Assembly: GCA_018241985.1 (NCBI GenBank)
Contig: JAFECV010000060.1
Coordinates: 1-9,161 of the forward strand
DNA length: 9,161 bases
Reading direction: 5' to 3'
DNA from: Pseudomonadota bacterium
GTDB lineage: Bacteria > Pseudomonadota > Gammaproteobacteria > Burkholderiales > Burkholderiaceae_C
The position numbers were made by a program, and so were the translations under genes. The notes under the pieces are model-generated. The model saw only the letters and a program-made list of their open reading frames with translations. It did no database searches and was not told the origin of the DNA. This document shows, in pieces, positions 1 to 6,173 of the stretch (positions within the stretch are counted from its first letter, which is position 1; each line of letters opens with the position of its first letter).

Positions 1-378
1 CAGTGCTCGTTTAAGTTCCCGCTGCCGCCCCTCACCTTCAGCCCAGTGCAGCAGGCGGTGCGCGTCGAAGGTGTTGTAGATGCGGCTGCGGCGGTCCATC
101 CGGAACTCGAAGCCCACCGCCTCGCCGCGCGAGCGTATCGCCTCGCGGGTGCGCGCGGACTGCTCGGGCGCCGCCCCGTATTTTTCCATCAGGTGCTCTT
201 CGATCGCCTGTCCGCCCGGCGGCATCTGCGGATTCAACTCGAACGGCTGGAAATGCAGATCGACCGCGAACTCGCCGCCGATCCGATCGAGCGCCTTTTC
301 CAGCGACCACAGCCCGATCGCGCACCAGGGACAGGACACATCGGAAACGAAATCGACTTTGAGCATGACGGGCTTCAC
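1..378 (-). CDS. DsbA-family (FrnE-like) thiol oxidoreductase, N-terminal part, cut by window edge
   Basis: The 126 residues visible are the front of a thioredoxin-fold protein of the DsbA/FrnE group (2-hydroxychromene-2-carboxylate isomerase superfamily). The strand-loop opening reads KVDFVSDVSCPWC, with a CPWC redox motif at about residues 16-19. It is followed by the family-typical IGLWSLEKAL, FQPFELNP and the helical insert ending near RIYNTFDAHRLLHWA. Relatives run to about 210-220 residues, so the C-terminal half lies outside the window. There is no signal peptide, which fits the cytosolic FrnE type rather than periplasmic DsbA. The GTG at 378 was chosen because GGAGG sits 5 nt before it. 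An in-frame ATG at 366 would be 17 nt from that ribosome site, and the ATG at 390 has none. It is divergent from the secreted-protein genes. The physiological substrate cannot be told from sequence. Confidence 0.87.
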   Translation of the reverse strand, partial: MKPVMLKVDFVSDVSCPWCAIGLWSLEKALDRIGGEFAVDLHFQPFELNPQMPPGGQAIEEHLMEKYGAAPEQSARTREAIRSRGEAVGFEFRMDRRSRIYNTFDAHRLLHWAEGEGRQRELKRAL

Positions 379-383
379 ATGAA

Positions 384-388
384 CCTCC
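384..388 (-). promoter_or_regulatory. Ribosome binding site deciding the GTG start of the DsbA-like gene
   Basis: GGAGG on the minus strand is followed by TTCAT and then GTG. The 5-nt spacing supports the GTG start at 378 over the downstream ATG at 366. Another ATG at 380 is out of frame and meets a stop at once. Confidence 0.6.
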
Positions 389-469
389 ATCCGGATCGCA
401 AGCGCAACGCCGGCCAGCATCCCATGCGCCGAGCCGCCAACAACCGGAATCCATCGGGATGGTCAACTA

Positions 470-505
470 TTGCAAATCAATCTTGAATTATGTAATGCGC
501 GGTAA
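470..505 (+). promoter_or_regulatory. Candidate promoter/regulatory element upstream of first secreted paralog
   Basis: TTGCAA (470-475), a 15-nt spacer and TGTAAT (491-496) are followed by GCGCGGTAA (497-505). The same arrangement, including the 15-nt spacing, recurs in front of the second paralog at 1111-1146. That conservation is the main reason to call it. The hexamers resemble -35 and -10 boxes, but the spacer is shorter than usual for sigma-70, so this could instead be an alternative sigma site or a regulator site. It lies about 95 bp before the ATG, leaving a longish leader. A short inverted repeat, CCATC-GG-GATGG (451-462), lies just upstream. Confidence 0.45.
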
Positions 506-589
506 GACTCGGGCTCCGACGCTGTCTTCTGTACTCGAAATCGGCATGGGGTGCGTTGTAATTTTCATCAGGACAAGAGAGGAAGAACC

Positions 590-1021
590 ATGCGCAAACT
601 CTTCGTTACCATGATCGCCGCAGCAGGTTTCGCGGCCGTCGCCGCCCACGCCCAGGTCGGCGTGTCGATCGGCATCAACCAGCCGGGTGTCTACGGCCAG
701 ATCAACATCGGTGGCGGCTATCCGCCGCCGGTGCTGGTCAGTCCGCAACCGGTCATCGTCGCGCCCGTCCCCGGCGTGGCGCCTGCGCCGCCGATCTACA
801 TGTACGTTCCGCCGGCCTATGAGGAGCACTGGGGACGTTACTGCGCCCGTTACGGCGCCTGCCACCGACCGGTGTACTTCGTGCAGGAACAATGGGTACA
901 CGACCGCTACCAGCACTATCACCCCGAGTGGCGCGGCGACCGCGGTGCCCGGCACGGCTACCGTGACGATCGTCATCCGCCGCGCCGCGACGACCGCCAC
1001 ACGCCTCCGCCGAGTTACTGA
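590..1021 (+). CDS. Small exported Gly/Pro-rich protein with two conserved Cys, paralog 1
   Basis: A 143-residue protein with a Sec signal peptide: MRK, then a hydrophobic stretch ending AHA-Q, with likely cleavage after residue 21. The mature front half carries VGVSIGINQPGVYGQINIGG and a proline/valine-rich section (YPPP, PQPVIVAPVPGV). A compact core follows with YC-x2-Y-x-AC-x-RPVYFVQEQWV-x-DRYQH-x-HP-x-W, and the tail is rich in Arg, Asp and His. The two cysteines could form a disulfide after export. I recall similar proteins in many betaproteobacteria, always as hypothetical proteins; no function is known to me. The ATG at 590 was chosen over an in-frame GTG at 551 because AGAGGA lies 6 nt before it and it starts the signal peptide. 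Paralog 2 follows downstream with its own copied upstream region, so the two are probably separately transcribed. Confidence 0.9.
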   Translation: MRKLFVTMIAAAGFAAVAAHAQVGVSIGINQPGVYGQINIGGGYPPPVLVSPQPVIVAPVPGVAPAPPIYMYVPPAYEEHWGRYCARYGACHRPVYFVQEQWVHDRYQHYHPEWRGDRGARHGYRDDRHPPRRDDRHTPPPSY

Positions 1022-1110
1022 GGACGCCTGGTGACGCCGGATGCCGAGGCTTGACCGGATGCGGCCGCTGCCTCTGGTACTCGCGACGCAGCCGGTGCGC
1101 GGCTAAGGTG

Positions 1111-1146
1111 TTGCAGACGCGCCGATGATTGTGTAAGGCGCGGTAA
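1111..1146 (+). promoter_or_regulatory. Candidate promoter/regulatory element upstream of second secreted paralog
   Basis: TTGCAG (1111-1116), a 15-nt spacer, TGTAAG (1132-1137) and then GCGCGGTAA (1138-1146) copy the element at 470-505. It stands 107 bp before the ATG, against 99 bp for paralog 1. The rest of the 217-bp intergenic gap from 1022 holds no open frame or strong terminator that I can see, only an 8-bp direct repeat CCGGATGC at 1037 and 1055. Confidence 0.45.
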
Positions 1147-1238
1147 AAAGCGAGGGGCCCGAGGGTGCTGAAGGTGCTTTCCACGCTCGAAGCCGGTATC
1201 CGGTGCGTTCTAATCGGAAGGAACGCAAGGAAAGTGAT

Positions 1239-1676
1239 ATGCGCAAACTCATCGTCATCATGTTCGCCGCCGCGAGCTTCGCGGCCGCCTCCGCCCACGC
1301 CCAAGTCGGCGTGTCGATCGGCATCAACCAGCCAGGTGTCTACGGCCAGATCAACATCGGCGGCGGCTACCCGCCGCCGGCCCTGGTCTATCCGCAGCCC
1401 GTCCTCGTCGCGCCGGTTCCCGGCGTGATGGCGCCGCCACCGCCGATGTACATGTATGTTCCGCCGCGCTACCAGCGCAATTGGCGCCACTATTGCGGCC
1501 GCTACAACGCCTGCGGCCGTCCGGTGTACTTCGTCCAGGAGCAATGGGTGCGCGACCGCTATCAGCACGAGCATCCCGGATGGGATCGCGGACGCGGAAA
1601 CCCGCACCGATGGCACAGCGATCACGATCGTGATCACGGCCACCACGGCAGCGACCACGGCAGAGATCATCGCTGA
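1239..1676 (+). CDS. Small exported Gly/Pro-rich protein with His/Asp-rich tail, paralog 2
   Basis: A 145-residue sister of the protein at 590-1021. The signal peptide is MRKLIVIMF...SAHA-Q, followed by the same VGVSIGINQPGVYGQINIGG block, a Pro-rich linker (APPPPMYMYVPP) and the core YC-x2-Y-x-AC-x-RPVYFVQEQWV-x-DRYQH-x-HP-x-W. The two cysteines are kept. The tail differs: the last 23 residues hold eight His and five Asp (HSDHDRDHGHHG...), a composition that could bind metal ions, though that is inference. The ATG at 1239 has AAGGA 7 nt upstream. An in-frame GTG at 1203 would add twelve charged residues before the signal peptide and is rejected. The stop lies only 7 bp from the stop of the convergent ABC ATPase gene. 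The function is unknown. Confidence 0.9.
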   Translation: MRKLIVIMFAAASFAAASAHAQVGVSIGINQPGVYGQINIGGGYPPPALVYPQPVLVAPVPGVMAPPPPMYMYVPPRYQRNWRHYCGRYNACGRPVYFVQEQWVRDRYQHEHPGWDRGRGNPHRWHSDHDRDHGHHGSDHGRDHR

Positions 1677-1683
1677 TCGCCGC

Positions 1684-2487
1684 CTACCGCCGCTCGCCGA
1701 TCACCCTCGACAGAAAGGCCCGGGTGCGTTCGTGCCCCGGCCGGGACAGGACTTCTTCGGGCGAACCGGCCTCAACGACCACGCCGCCGTCCATGAACAC
1801 CACGCGGTGGCCGACGTCGCGCGCGAACCCGATCTCGTGCGTGACGACGATCATCGTCATGCCCTCTTCGGCCAGTCCACGCATCACCGCGAGCACCTCG
1901 TCGACCAGTTCCGGATCGAGCGCCGAGGTGGGCTCGTCGAACAGCATCAGCTTCGGATTCATCGCGAGCGCCCGGGCGATCGCAACCCGTTGCTGCTGCC
2001 CGCCGGAAAGCCGCGCCGGGTAGACATCCGCCTTGGCGAGCAGGCCGACGCGCTCGAGCAGCCCGCGCGCGCGCTCCACCGCTTCCGCCTTGGCCTGCCG
2101 CTTCACGCGCAGCGGCGCCTCGATGATGTTCTCGAGCACGGTCAGGTGGGGAAACAGGTTGAACCGCTGGAACACCATCCCGATGTTGGCGCGCTGGCGG
2201 CACACGTCGCGCTCGCGCATTTCGTACAGCAGGTCGCCGCGCTCCCGGTAGCCGACCAGCTCACCGTCGACGACGATGCGCCCGGCGTCGATCTTCTCCA
2301 GGTGGTTGACGCAGCGCAGCAACGTGCTCTTGCCCGAACCGGACGGACCGAGCAGCACCAGCACCTCGCCGGCCACAACGTCGAGGTCGATGCCCTTGAG
2401 AACCTCGTCGCGCCCGAAGCGCTTGTGCACGTCCTGCACCGCGACCATGGTCCGCGCGGACGCGGCGCCGGCGTCAGCGGCCGCCAT
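1684..2487 (-). CDS. Polar-amino-acid-type ABC importer, ATP-binding subunit
   Basis: A 267-residue ATPase that powers import with the permease and binding protein encoded just upstream. All nucleotide-binding motifs are intact: Walker A GPSGSGKS (47-54), Q-loop [13 protein letters not shown] (Q107), signature LSGGQQQR (160-167), Walker B LMLFDEP (180-186), D-loop SALD, and switch His in VTHE (H217). The pattern, including the [11 protein letters not shown] approach to the Q-loop, is that of the GlnQ/HisP group (polar amino acid uptake). The ATG at 2487 overlaps the permease stop by 14 bp, suggesting translational coupling. An ATG at 2448 (254 residues, [12 protein letters not shown]) matches the usual start of the family and is a real alternative; neither has a convincing ribosome site. 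It is the last gene of the operon. Confidence 0.95.
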   Translation of the reverse strand: MAAADAGAASARTMVAVQDVHKRFGRDEVLKGIDLDVVAGEVLVLLGPSGSGKSTLLRCVNHLEKIDAGRIVVDGELVGYRERGDLLYEMRERDVCRQRANIGMVFQRFNLFPHLTVLENIIEAPLRVKRQAKAEAVERARGLLERVGLLAKADVYPARLSGGQQQRVAIARALAMNPKLMLFDEPTSALDPELVDEVLAVMRGLAEEGMTMIVVTHEIGFARDVGHRVVFMDGGVVVEAGSPEEVLSRPGHERTRAFLSRVIGERR

Positions 2488-3352
2488 GCAGGCCCGTCCC
2501 GGAGCGGGCAAGACGCCGCTCGATGAAGTACTGGCCGACGCTGGTGATCGTCGTGAGCACCAGGTACCAGAAGGTGGCGACCAGCATCAGCTCGATCGTG
2601 TGCAGGTTCGCCGACGAAATATTCTGCGCCGCGGTCAGCAGATCGCCGCCGGCGATCACCGACACCAGCGACGTGGCCTTCAGCAGCGAGATGAACTGGT
2701 TGCCGGTCGGCGGAATGATGACCCGCAGCGCCTGCGGCAGGATGATGCGGCGCATCGCGAGCGCGCGCGACATGCCGAGCGCGATCGACGCCTCGTACTG
2801 GCCGCGGTCGACGGAGACGATGCCCGCGCGCACCACCTCGGCCATGTACGCGGCCTCGTTCAGCCCGAGCGCGACCACCGATGCGACGAACGGCGTCATG
2901 AGCGCGTTGGTGTCGAACGGGCCGATCCTGCTGAACAGCAACGCCAGATTGCCCCAGATCAGGATCTGCACCAAGAGCGGCGTTCCGCGCACCAGCCAGG
3001 TGTAGAGGCCGCTGCCCCAGCGCAGCACCGGGCTCGACGACAGCCGCATGATCGCGAGCACGATCCCGAGTGTCAGCCCGATCAGCGCCGCGAGCACCGC
3101 AAGCACGACGGTCGTGCGCAGCCCTTGCAGGATCGCCGACGCGAACTGGTACTGCGCAATGACCGGGTGGACGATGTTCGGGTTGCGCCAGATCGAGGCC
3201 GCCACCCAGGCGACAAACGCAGCGACCACCGCGCTGGTGATCCACAGGCCCGGGCGGCGCAGCGGAACGACGCGCTGGCCCGCGTGCTGGTGGGGGCCGG
3301 CGCCGGCCGGCCCGCCCGCCTCCGACGCGCCCCGGTCCCCGCGCCCGGTCAC
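2474..3352 (-). CDS. Polar-amino-acid-type ABC importer, inner-membrane permease
   Basis: A 292-residue integral membrane subunit of the HisM/GlnP type. After a Gly/Ala/Pro-rich N-terminal extension of about 35 residues there are hydrophobic segments near 37-55, 81-102, 118-140, 151-165, 225-237 and 253-275. The coupling loop that contacts the ATPase is visible as E187-A-S-I-A-L-G193, followed by [25 protein letters not shown], a very characteristic stretch for this family. The segment [25 protein letters not shown] preceding the second membrane helix is typical of the longer permeases in this group. It starts with GTG at 3352, sharing a 4-bp GTGA overlap with the binding-protein stop, so it is translationally coupled. 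As only one permease gene is present, it probably works as a homodimer. Confidence 0.95.
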   Translation of the reverse strand: MTGRGDRGASEAGGPAGAGPHQHAGQRVVPLRRPGLWITSAVVAAFVAWVAASIWRNPNIVHPVIAQYQFASAILQGLRTTVVLAVLAALIGLTLGIVLAIMRLSSSPVLRWGSGLYTWLVRGTPLLVQILIWGNLALLFSRIGPFDTNALMTPFVASVVALGLNEAAYMAEVVRAGIVSVDRGQYEASIALGMSRALAMRRIILPQALRVIIPPTGNQFISLLKATSLVSVIAGGDLLTAAQNISSANLHTIELMLVATFWYLVLTTITSVGQYFIERRLARSGTGLHGGR

Positions 3353-4200
3353 AGTTTCACGTTCGCGCCGCCGTTGATCGTCGCGGATTTCAGCGCGCCG
3401 CCCTCGACGCCGTACTTCTCGAGGATCTTCAGGTAGCCGCCGTCGGCGATCAGCTCGTTCAGTGCCTTCTGCAGCGCATCGCGCAGCGCGGTGTTGTCCT
3501 TCGCGACCGCGATGCCGAGCGGTACCGGCTGGTACTCATGCCCCTTCACGACATCGAAAACGGTCCCGTTGCCCGCGGTCTTGGCCAGATAGACCATCAC
3601 CGGCGAATTACCGAGAAACGCCGCCACGCGCCCGATCTGCACCTGCAGCCGCGCATCCGACGGCTGCGCATACTGCAGGTTCGTGATCGGCTGCTTGCCC
3701 GCGGCCGTGCACTTGGCGCTCATCTCGTTCGCGAGAATGATCTGCGTCGACCCCTGCACCGTCGAGATCGTCTTGCCGCACATCGTCTCCAGGCTCTCGA
3801 CGTGCTCCGGGTTGCCCTTCTTGATCAGCAGCATCGTTCCGAGGTTGAAGAAGTCGACGAAGTCGACCAGCTTCTCGCGCTCGGGCGTGTCGTTCATCAT
3901 CGTGAACGTGATGTCGATGTGCTTGGCCTGCATCGCCGGCAGCAGTCCGCTGAACGGGATCGCCTTGAACGTGATCGTGCGTCCCAGCTTCTTGCTCATC
4001 GCCGCGGCCAGATCGACGATCGCGCCTTCCAGCGTGGTGCCGTCCGAGGCATAGGCAATCATCGGCGGGCTGTTCGTCAGCGATCCGGCCACGATGTCGT
4101 CGGCCGCGCGGGCCGGCGTGAACGCAAGGCCGAGGCACAGCGCGGGCACGGCGGCGAGCCAGCGATGGAACCGGCTATTTGGCTTGAACGACGATGGCAT
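3349..4200 (-). CDS. ABC importer periplasmic substrate-binding protein with altered ligand pocket
   Basis: A 283-residue periplasmic binding protein of the GlnH/HisJ family (bacterial SBP family 3). The signal peptide ends ARA (residues 30-32), with mature protein from about A33. Family landmarks are DLAAAMSKKLG, IPFSGLLPAMQAKHID, PEREKLVDF, TVQGSTQ, VYLAKTAGNG and LQKALNELIADGGYLKILEKYG. Cysteines 141 and 164 sit where many relatives have a disulfide. Compared from memory with E. coli GlnH, the carboxylate-binding Arg is kept (R109). The Asp that binds the alpha-ammonium is Asn (N198, in GNSP), and the Gly/Thr before the Arg are Met/Asn. The substrate may therefore not be an ordinary alpha-amino acid. 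The ATG at 4200 has AGGAGA 4 nt upstream. It is first in the operon and divergent from the GMC dehydrogenase. Confidence 0.95.
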   Translation of the reverse strand: MPSSFKPNSRFHRWLAAVPALCLGLAFTPARAADDIVAGSLTNSPPMIAYASDGTTLEGAIVDLAAAMSKKLGRTITFKAIPFSGLLPAMQAKHIDITFTMMNDTPEREKLVDFVDFFNLGTMLLIKKGNPEHVESLETMCGKTISTVQGSTQIILANEMSAKCTAAGKQPITNLQYAQPSDARLQVQIGRVAAFLGNSPVMVYLAKTAGNGTVFDVVKGHEYQPVPLGIAVAKDNTALRDALQKALNELIADGGYLKILEKYGVEGGALKSATINGGANVKL

Positions 4201-4204
4201 GGTG

Positions 4205-4252
4205 TCTCCTGTTCTTGGCGTCCCGGCACGAGCCGCGGGCCGAGCCATTCTA
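4205..4252 (-). promoter_or_regulatory. Ribosome site and candidate -10 box of the ABC operon
   Basis: AGGAGA (4210-4205) precedes the binding-protein ATG by 4 nt and fixes that start. TAGAAT (4252-4247) matches the -10 consensus at five of six positions and would give a leader of about 40 nt. No good -35 hexamer is seen at the right distance, so this promoter, if real, probably needs an activator. An AraC-type regulator is encoded nearby. Confidence 0.35.
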
Positions 4253-4321
4253 GCCACCGGGGTCCAGGTCGGACACCTCGGTTTCCCGCTACCGGCGCCG
4301 CCGGAATTCCTGCCGACGCCG

Positions 4322-4336
4322 GCACGCGCGCAGCGT
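4322..4336. promoter_or_regulatory. Inverted repeat in the divergent importer/dehydrogenase control region
   Basis: GCACGC-GCA-GCGTGC is a perfect 6-bp inverted repeat with a 3-bp spacer. It lies midway in the 249-bp gap (4201-4449) between the divergent binding-protein and GMC genes. It could be an operator acting on both, but GC-rich DNA produces such repeats by chance, and AraC-family proteins usually bind direct repeats. The rest of the gap shows a GGAATTCC palindrome (4303-4310) and no coding sequence that I credit. Confidence 0.25.
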
Positions 4337-4449
4337 GCGCCGCCGGTCAATCCGGGATGCACCGTCGATCTGCACGTCCGCTTGCCGGGCGGCCGCCGAA
4401 CGGGGAGCATCGAAGACCCACCCCTGGGCAAGCCAAGCGACACGTGCCG

Positions 4450-6045
4450 ATGACCGATCAGACTTTCGACCATGTGGTGGTGGGCGCCGGATCGGCCGGC
4501 TGCGTGATCGCGCAGCGGCTGGTGCAAGCCGGCCGCTCGGTGCTGCTGCTCGAGGCCGGCCCCGCGGACGACACGCCGTTCGTGCGCATGCCGGCAACCT
4601 TCGTGCGCGTGATCGGCACCGAGCGCACCTGGCCGTACGAGACCGAACCGCAGCCTGCCGCCGCCGGCCGCAAACTGTACGTGCCACAAGGCCGCACGCT
4701 GGGCGGCGGCAGTTCGGTGAACGCGATGGTCTACATCCGCGGCACCCGTGCAGACTATGACGGTTGGGCCGAATCGGGTTGCACCGGATGGGGATGGGAT
4801 CAGGTGCTGCCGGTGTTCAAGCGCGCCGAAGCGAACCAGCGCCTGTCCGAGCCCTGGCATGGCACCGACGGCCTGCTTCCGGTCAGCGACACCCCGTTCC
4901 GGCATCCGCTCAGTCTTGCATTCGTGAAGGCCGCGCAGGAAGTCGGTCTCGCCTACAACGACGACTTCAACGGCGCGCGGCAGGCGGGGGTCGGCTTCTA
5001 CCAGACCACGACGTTCAACGGCGAGCGCGGCAGCACCGCGGCAACCTACCTGGCCGCCGTGCGGCGCGACCCGCGGCTGACGGTGTTGACCGGCGCCCAG
5101 GCGCTGCGCGTGCTGATCGAAGGCGGCCAGGCCACCGGCGTGGCGTACCGACAGCACGGAGCGGCAGAAGTCAGCGCGTACGCGCGCTCCGAAGTGATCG
5201 TCTGCGCCGGCGCGCTGGCGTCGCCGAAGCTGCTGATGCTTTCGGGCATCGGCCCGGGCGAGCATCTGCGGGCGCTGGGCATCGAGGTGCGCCGGCCCTT
5301 GCCCAGCGTCGGCGCGAATTTCCAGGACCACCTCGAGGTCGGCGTGTACGGACGCGCCCGAGAGCCGATCAGCCTGCTCGGCAACGACAAGGGACTGCGC
5401 GCGCTGCGGCACGGCCTGCAGTGGAGCCTGTTCCGCACAGGCCTGCTCACCTCGAACGTGGTGGAGAGCGGCGGCTTCGTCGACACGCTGGGCGACGGGC
5501 GCCCCGATCTGCAGTTTCACGTGCTGCCGACGCTGGTCGGCGACGTCGACCGCGAGCCGCTGCCGGGCCACGGCATCACGATCAACCCCTGCTTCCTGCG
5601 ACCGCGCTCGCGCGGCACGGTGCGGCTGCGCAGCAGCGATCCGCTCGCGCCGATTCTTTTCGATGGGGGCTACCTCGGCGAACAGGCGGACGTGGACACA
5701 CTGGTGCGCGGCGTAAAGCTTGCGCGAAGCATCCTGCGTGCGCCGTCGCTGCGCCGGCTGGTCAGCGAGGAGATCGAGCCGTCGCCGAACGAGCCGCTGG
5801 CCGACGAAGCGATCGAATCCTACGTGCGCCGGCGCGCGAAGACCGTGTACCACCCGGTCGGCACCTGCCGGATGGGGTCCGACGACCGCGCGGTGGTCGA
5901 CCCGCAACTGCGCGTGCACGGCATCGCGCGGCTGCGCGTGGCCGATGCGTCGGTGATGCCCACCATCGTCAGCGGAAACACCAACGCGCCGACGATCATG
6001 ATCGCCGAACGCTGCGCGGACTTCGTGCTCGGCGGCGGAGTCTAG
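4450..6045 (+). CDS. GMC-family FAD-dependent alcohol (choline dehydrogenase-like) oxidoreductase
   Basis: A 531-residue flavoenzyme of the glucose-methanol-choline family, which oxidises a primary or secondary alcohol using FAD. Visible features: FAD-binding Rossmann motif GAGSAG (12-17) with E35 at the end of strand 2 (LLLEAG); GMC signature 1 in GRTLGGGSSVNAMVYIRG (81-98); signature 2 in GALASPKLLMLSGIG (254-268); catalytic His in YHPVGTCRMG (H468); and the C-terminal SGNTNAPTIMIAERCAD, whose Asn supplies the second active-site residue. The length fits choline dehydrogenase/AlkJ-like enzymes, which pass electrons to the respiratory chain, rather than oxidases. The substrate cannot be assigned. 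There is no signal peptide. The ATG at 4450 has only a weak ribosome site, but the Rossmann strand begins at once, so the start is sound. It is divergent from the importer and followed by the AraC gene in the same direction. Confidence 0.95.
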   Translation: MTDQTFDHVVVGAGSAGCVIAQRLVQAGRSVLLLEAGPADDTPFVRMPATFVRVIGTERTWPYETEPQPAAAGRKLYVPQGRTLGGGSSVNAMVYIRGTRADYDGWAESGCTGWGWDQVLPVFKRAEANQRLSEPWHGTDGLLPVSDTPFRHPLSLAFVKAAQEVGLAYNDDFNGARQAGVGFYQTTTFNGERGSTAATYLAAVRRDPRLTVLTGAQALRVLIEGGQATGVAYRQHGAAEVSAYARSEVIVCAGALASPKLLMLSGIGPGEHLRALGIEVRRPLPSVGANFQDHLEVGVYGRAREPISLLGNDKGLRALRHGLQWSLFRTGLLTSNVVESGGFVDTLGDGRPDLQFHVLPTLVGDVDREPLPGHGITINPCFLRPRSRGTVRLRSSDPLAPILFDGGYLGEQADVDTLVRGVKLARSILRAPSLRRLVSEEIEPSPNEPLADEAIESYVRRRAKTVYHPVGTCRMGSDDRAVVDPQLRVHGIARLRVADASVMPTIVSGNTNAPTIMIAERCADFVLGGGV

Positions 6046-6173
6046 GGTCTGGCCACGTCAGAGCGCCGCGCGTCTGGCCCTGCAGCCAGCCATGAGCTAT
6101 CGTTAACCCGGATTGAAGAATCGGAGGGCGAAATCGAAACTGCTGAGTCGGCTTGGCCGCAATACGGTCGCGT

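Larger units (their letters stand above)
488..1676 (+). repeat. Tandem duplication of a gene plus its upstream region (two units, about 640-650 bp apart)
   Basis: Two head-to-tail units start near 488 and 1129. Shared upstream blocks are TTATGTAATGCGCGGTAA against TTGTGTAAGGCGCGGTAA (2 differences in 18), and 534-562 against 1186-1214 (about 23 of 29 identical). The coding region about 645-740 matches 1294-1389 with only a handful of differences. Similarity falls off toward the 3' ends of both genes. The near-identical core contains several silent changes, so the duplication is either not very recent or held together by gene conversion or selection. Confidence 0.85.

Noticed and set aside
1620..1635. 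Perfect 16-bp palindrome GATCACGATCGTGATC
   Set aside because: It lies inside the His/Asp tail coding sequence and is produced by GAT/CAC/CGT codons; no reason to read it as a binding site.
753..1670. Long minus-strand open frame across both secreted paralogs
   Set aside because: It mirrors the duplicated genes and shows no motif; signal peptides and ribosome sites support the plus strand.
2276..3436. Long plus-strand open frame antisense to the permease and ATPase genes
   Set aside because: The composition is Arg/Asp/His/Gln-rich without motifs, and the opposite strand has unmistakable ABC transporter genes.
3538..4449. Plus-strand open frame leading into the GMC gene
   Set aside because: It lies antisense to the binding-protein gene and gives Arg-rich nonsense; the GMC Rossmann strand begins right after the ATG at 4450.
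4201..5919. Minus-strand open frame continuing upstream of the binding-protein start, across the antisense of the GMC gene
   Set aside because: It is a by-product of high GC third positions in the GMC gene. The signal peptide and ribosome site at 4200 fix the true start, and the extra residues are low-complexity Arg/Ala/His/Gln sequence without a family resemblance.
6074..6089. Hairpin CTGGC-CCTGCA-GCCAG after the GMC gene, with GTCTGGCC repeated at 6047 and 6072
   Set aside because: A 5-bp stem with no T-run after it is too weak for a terminator call, and an 8-bp repeat in GC-rich DNA is not notable.
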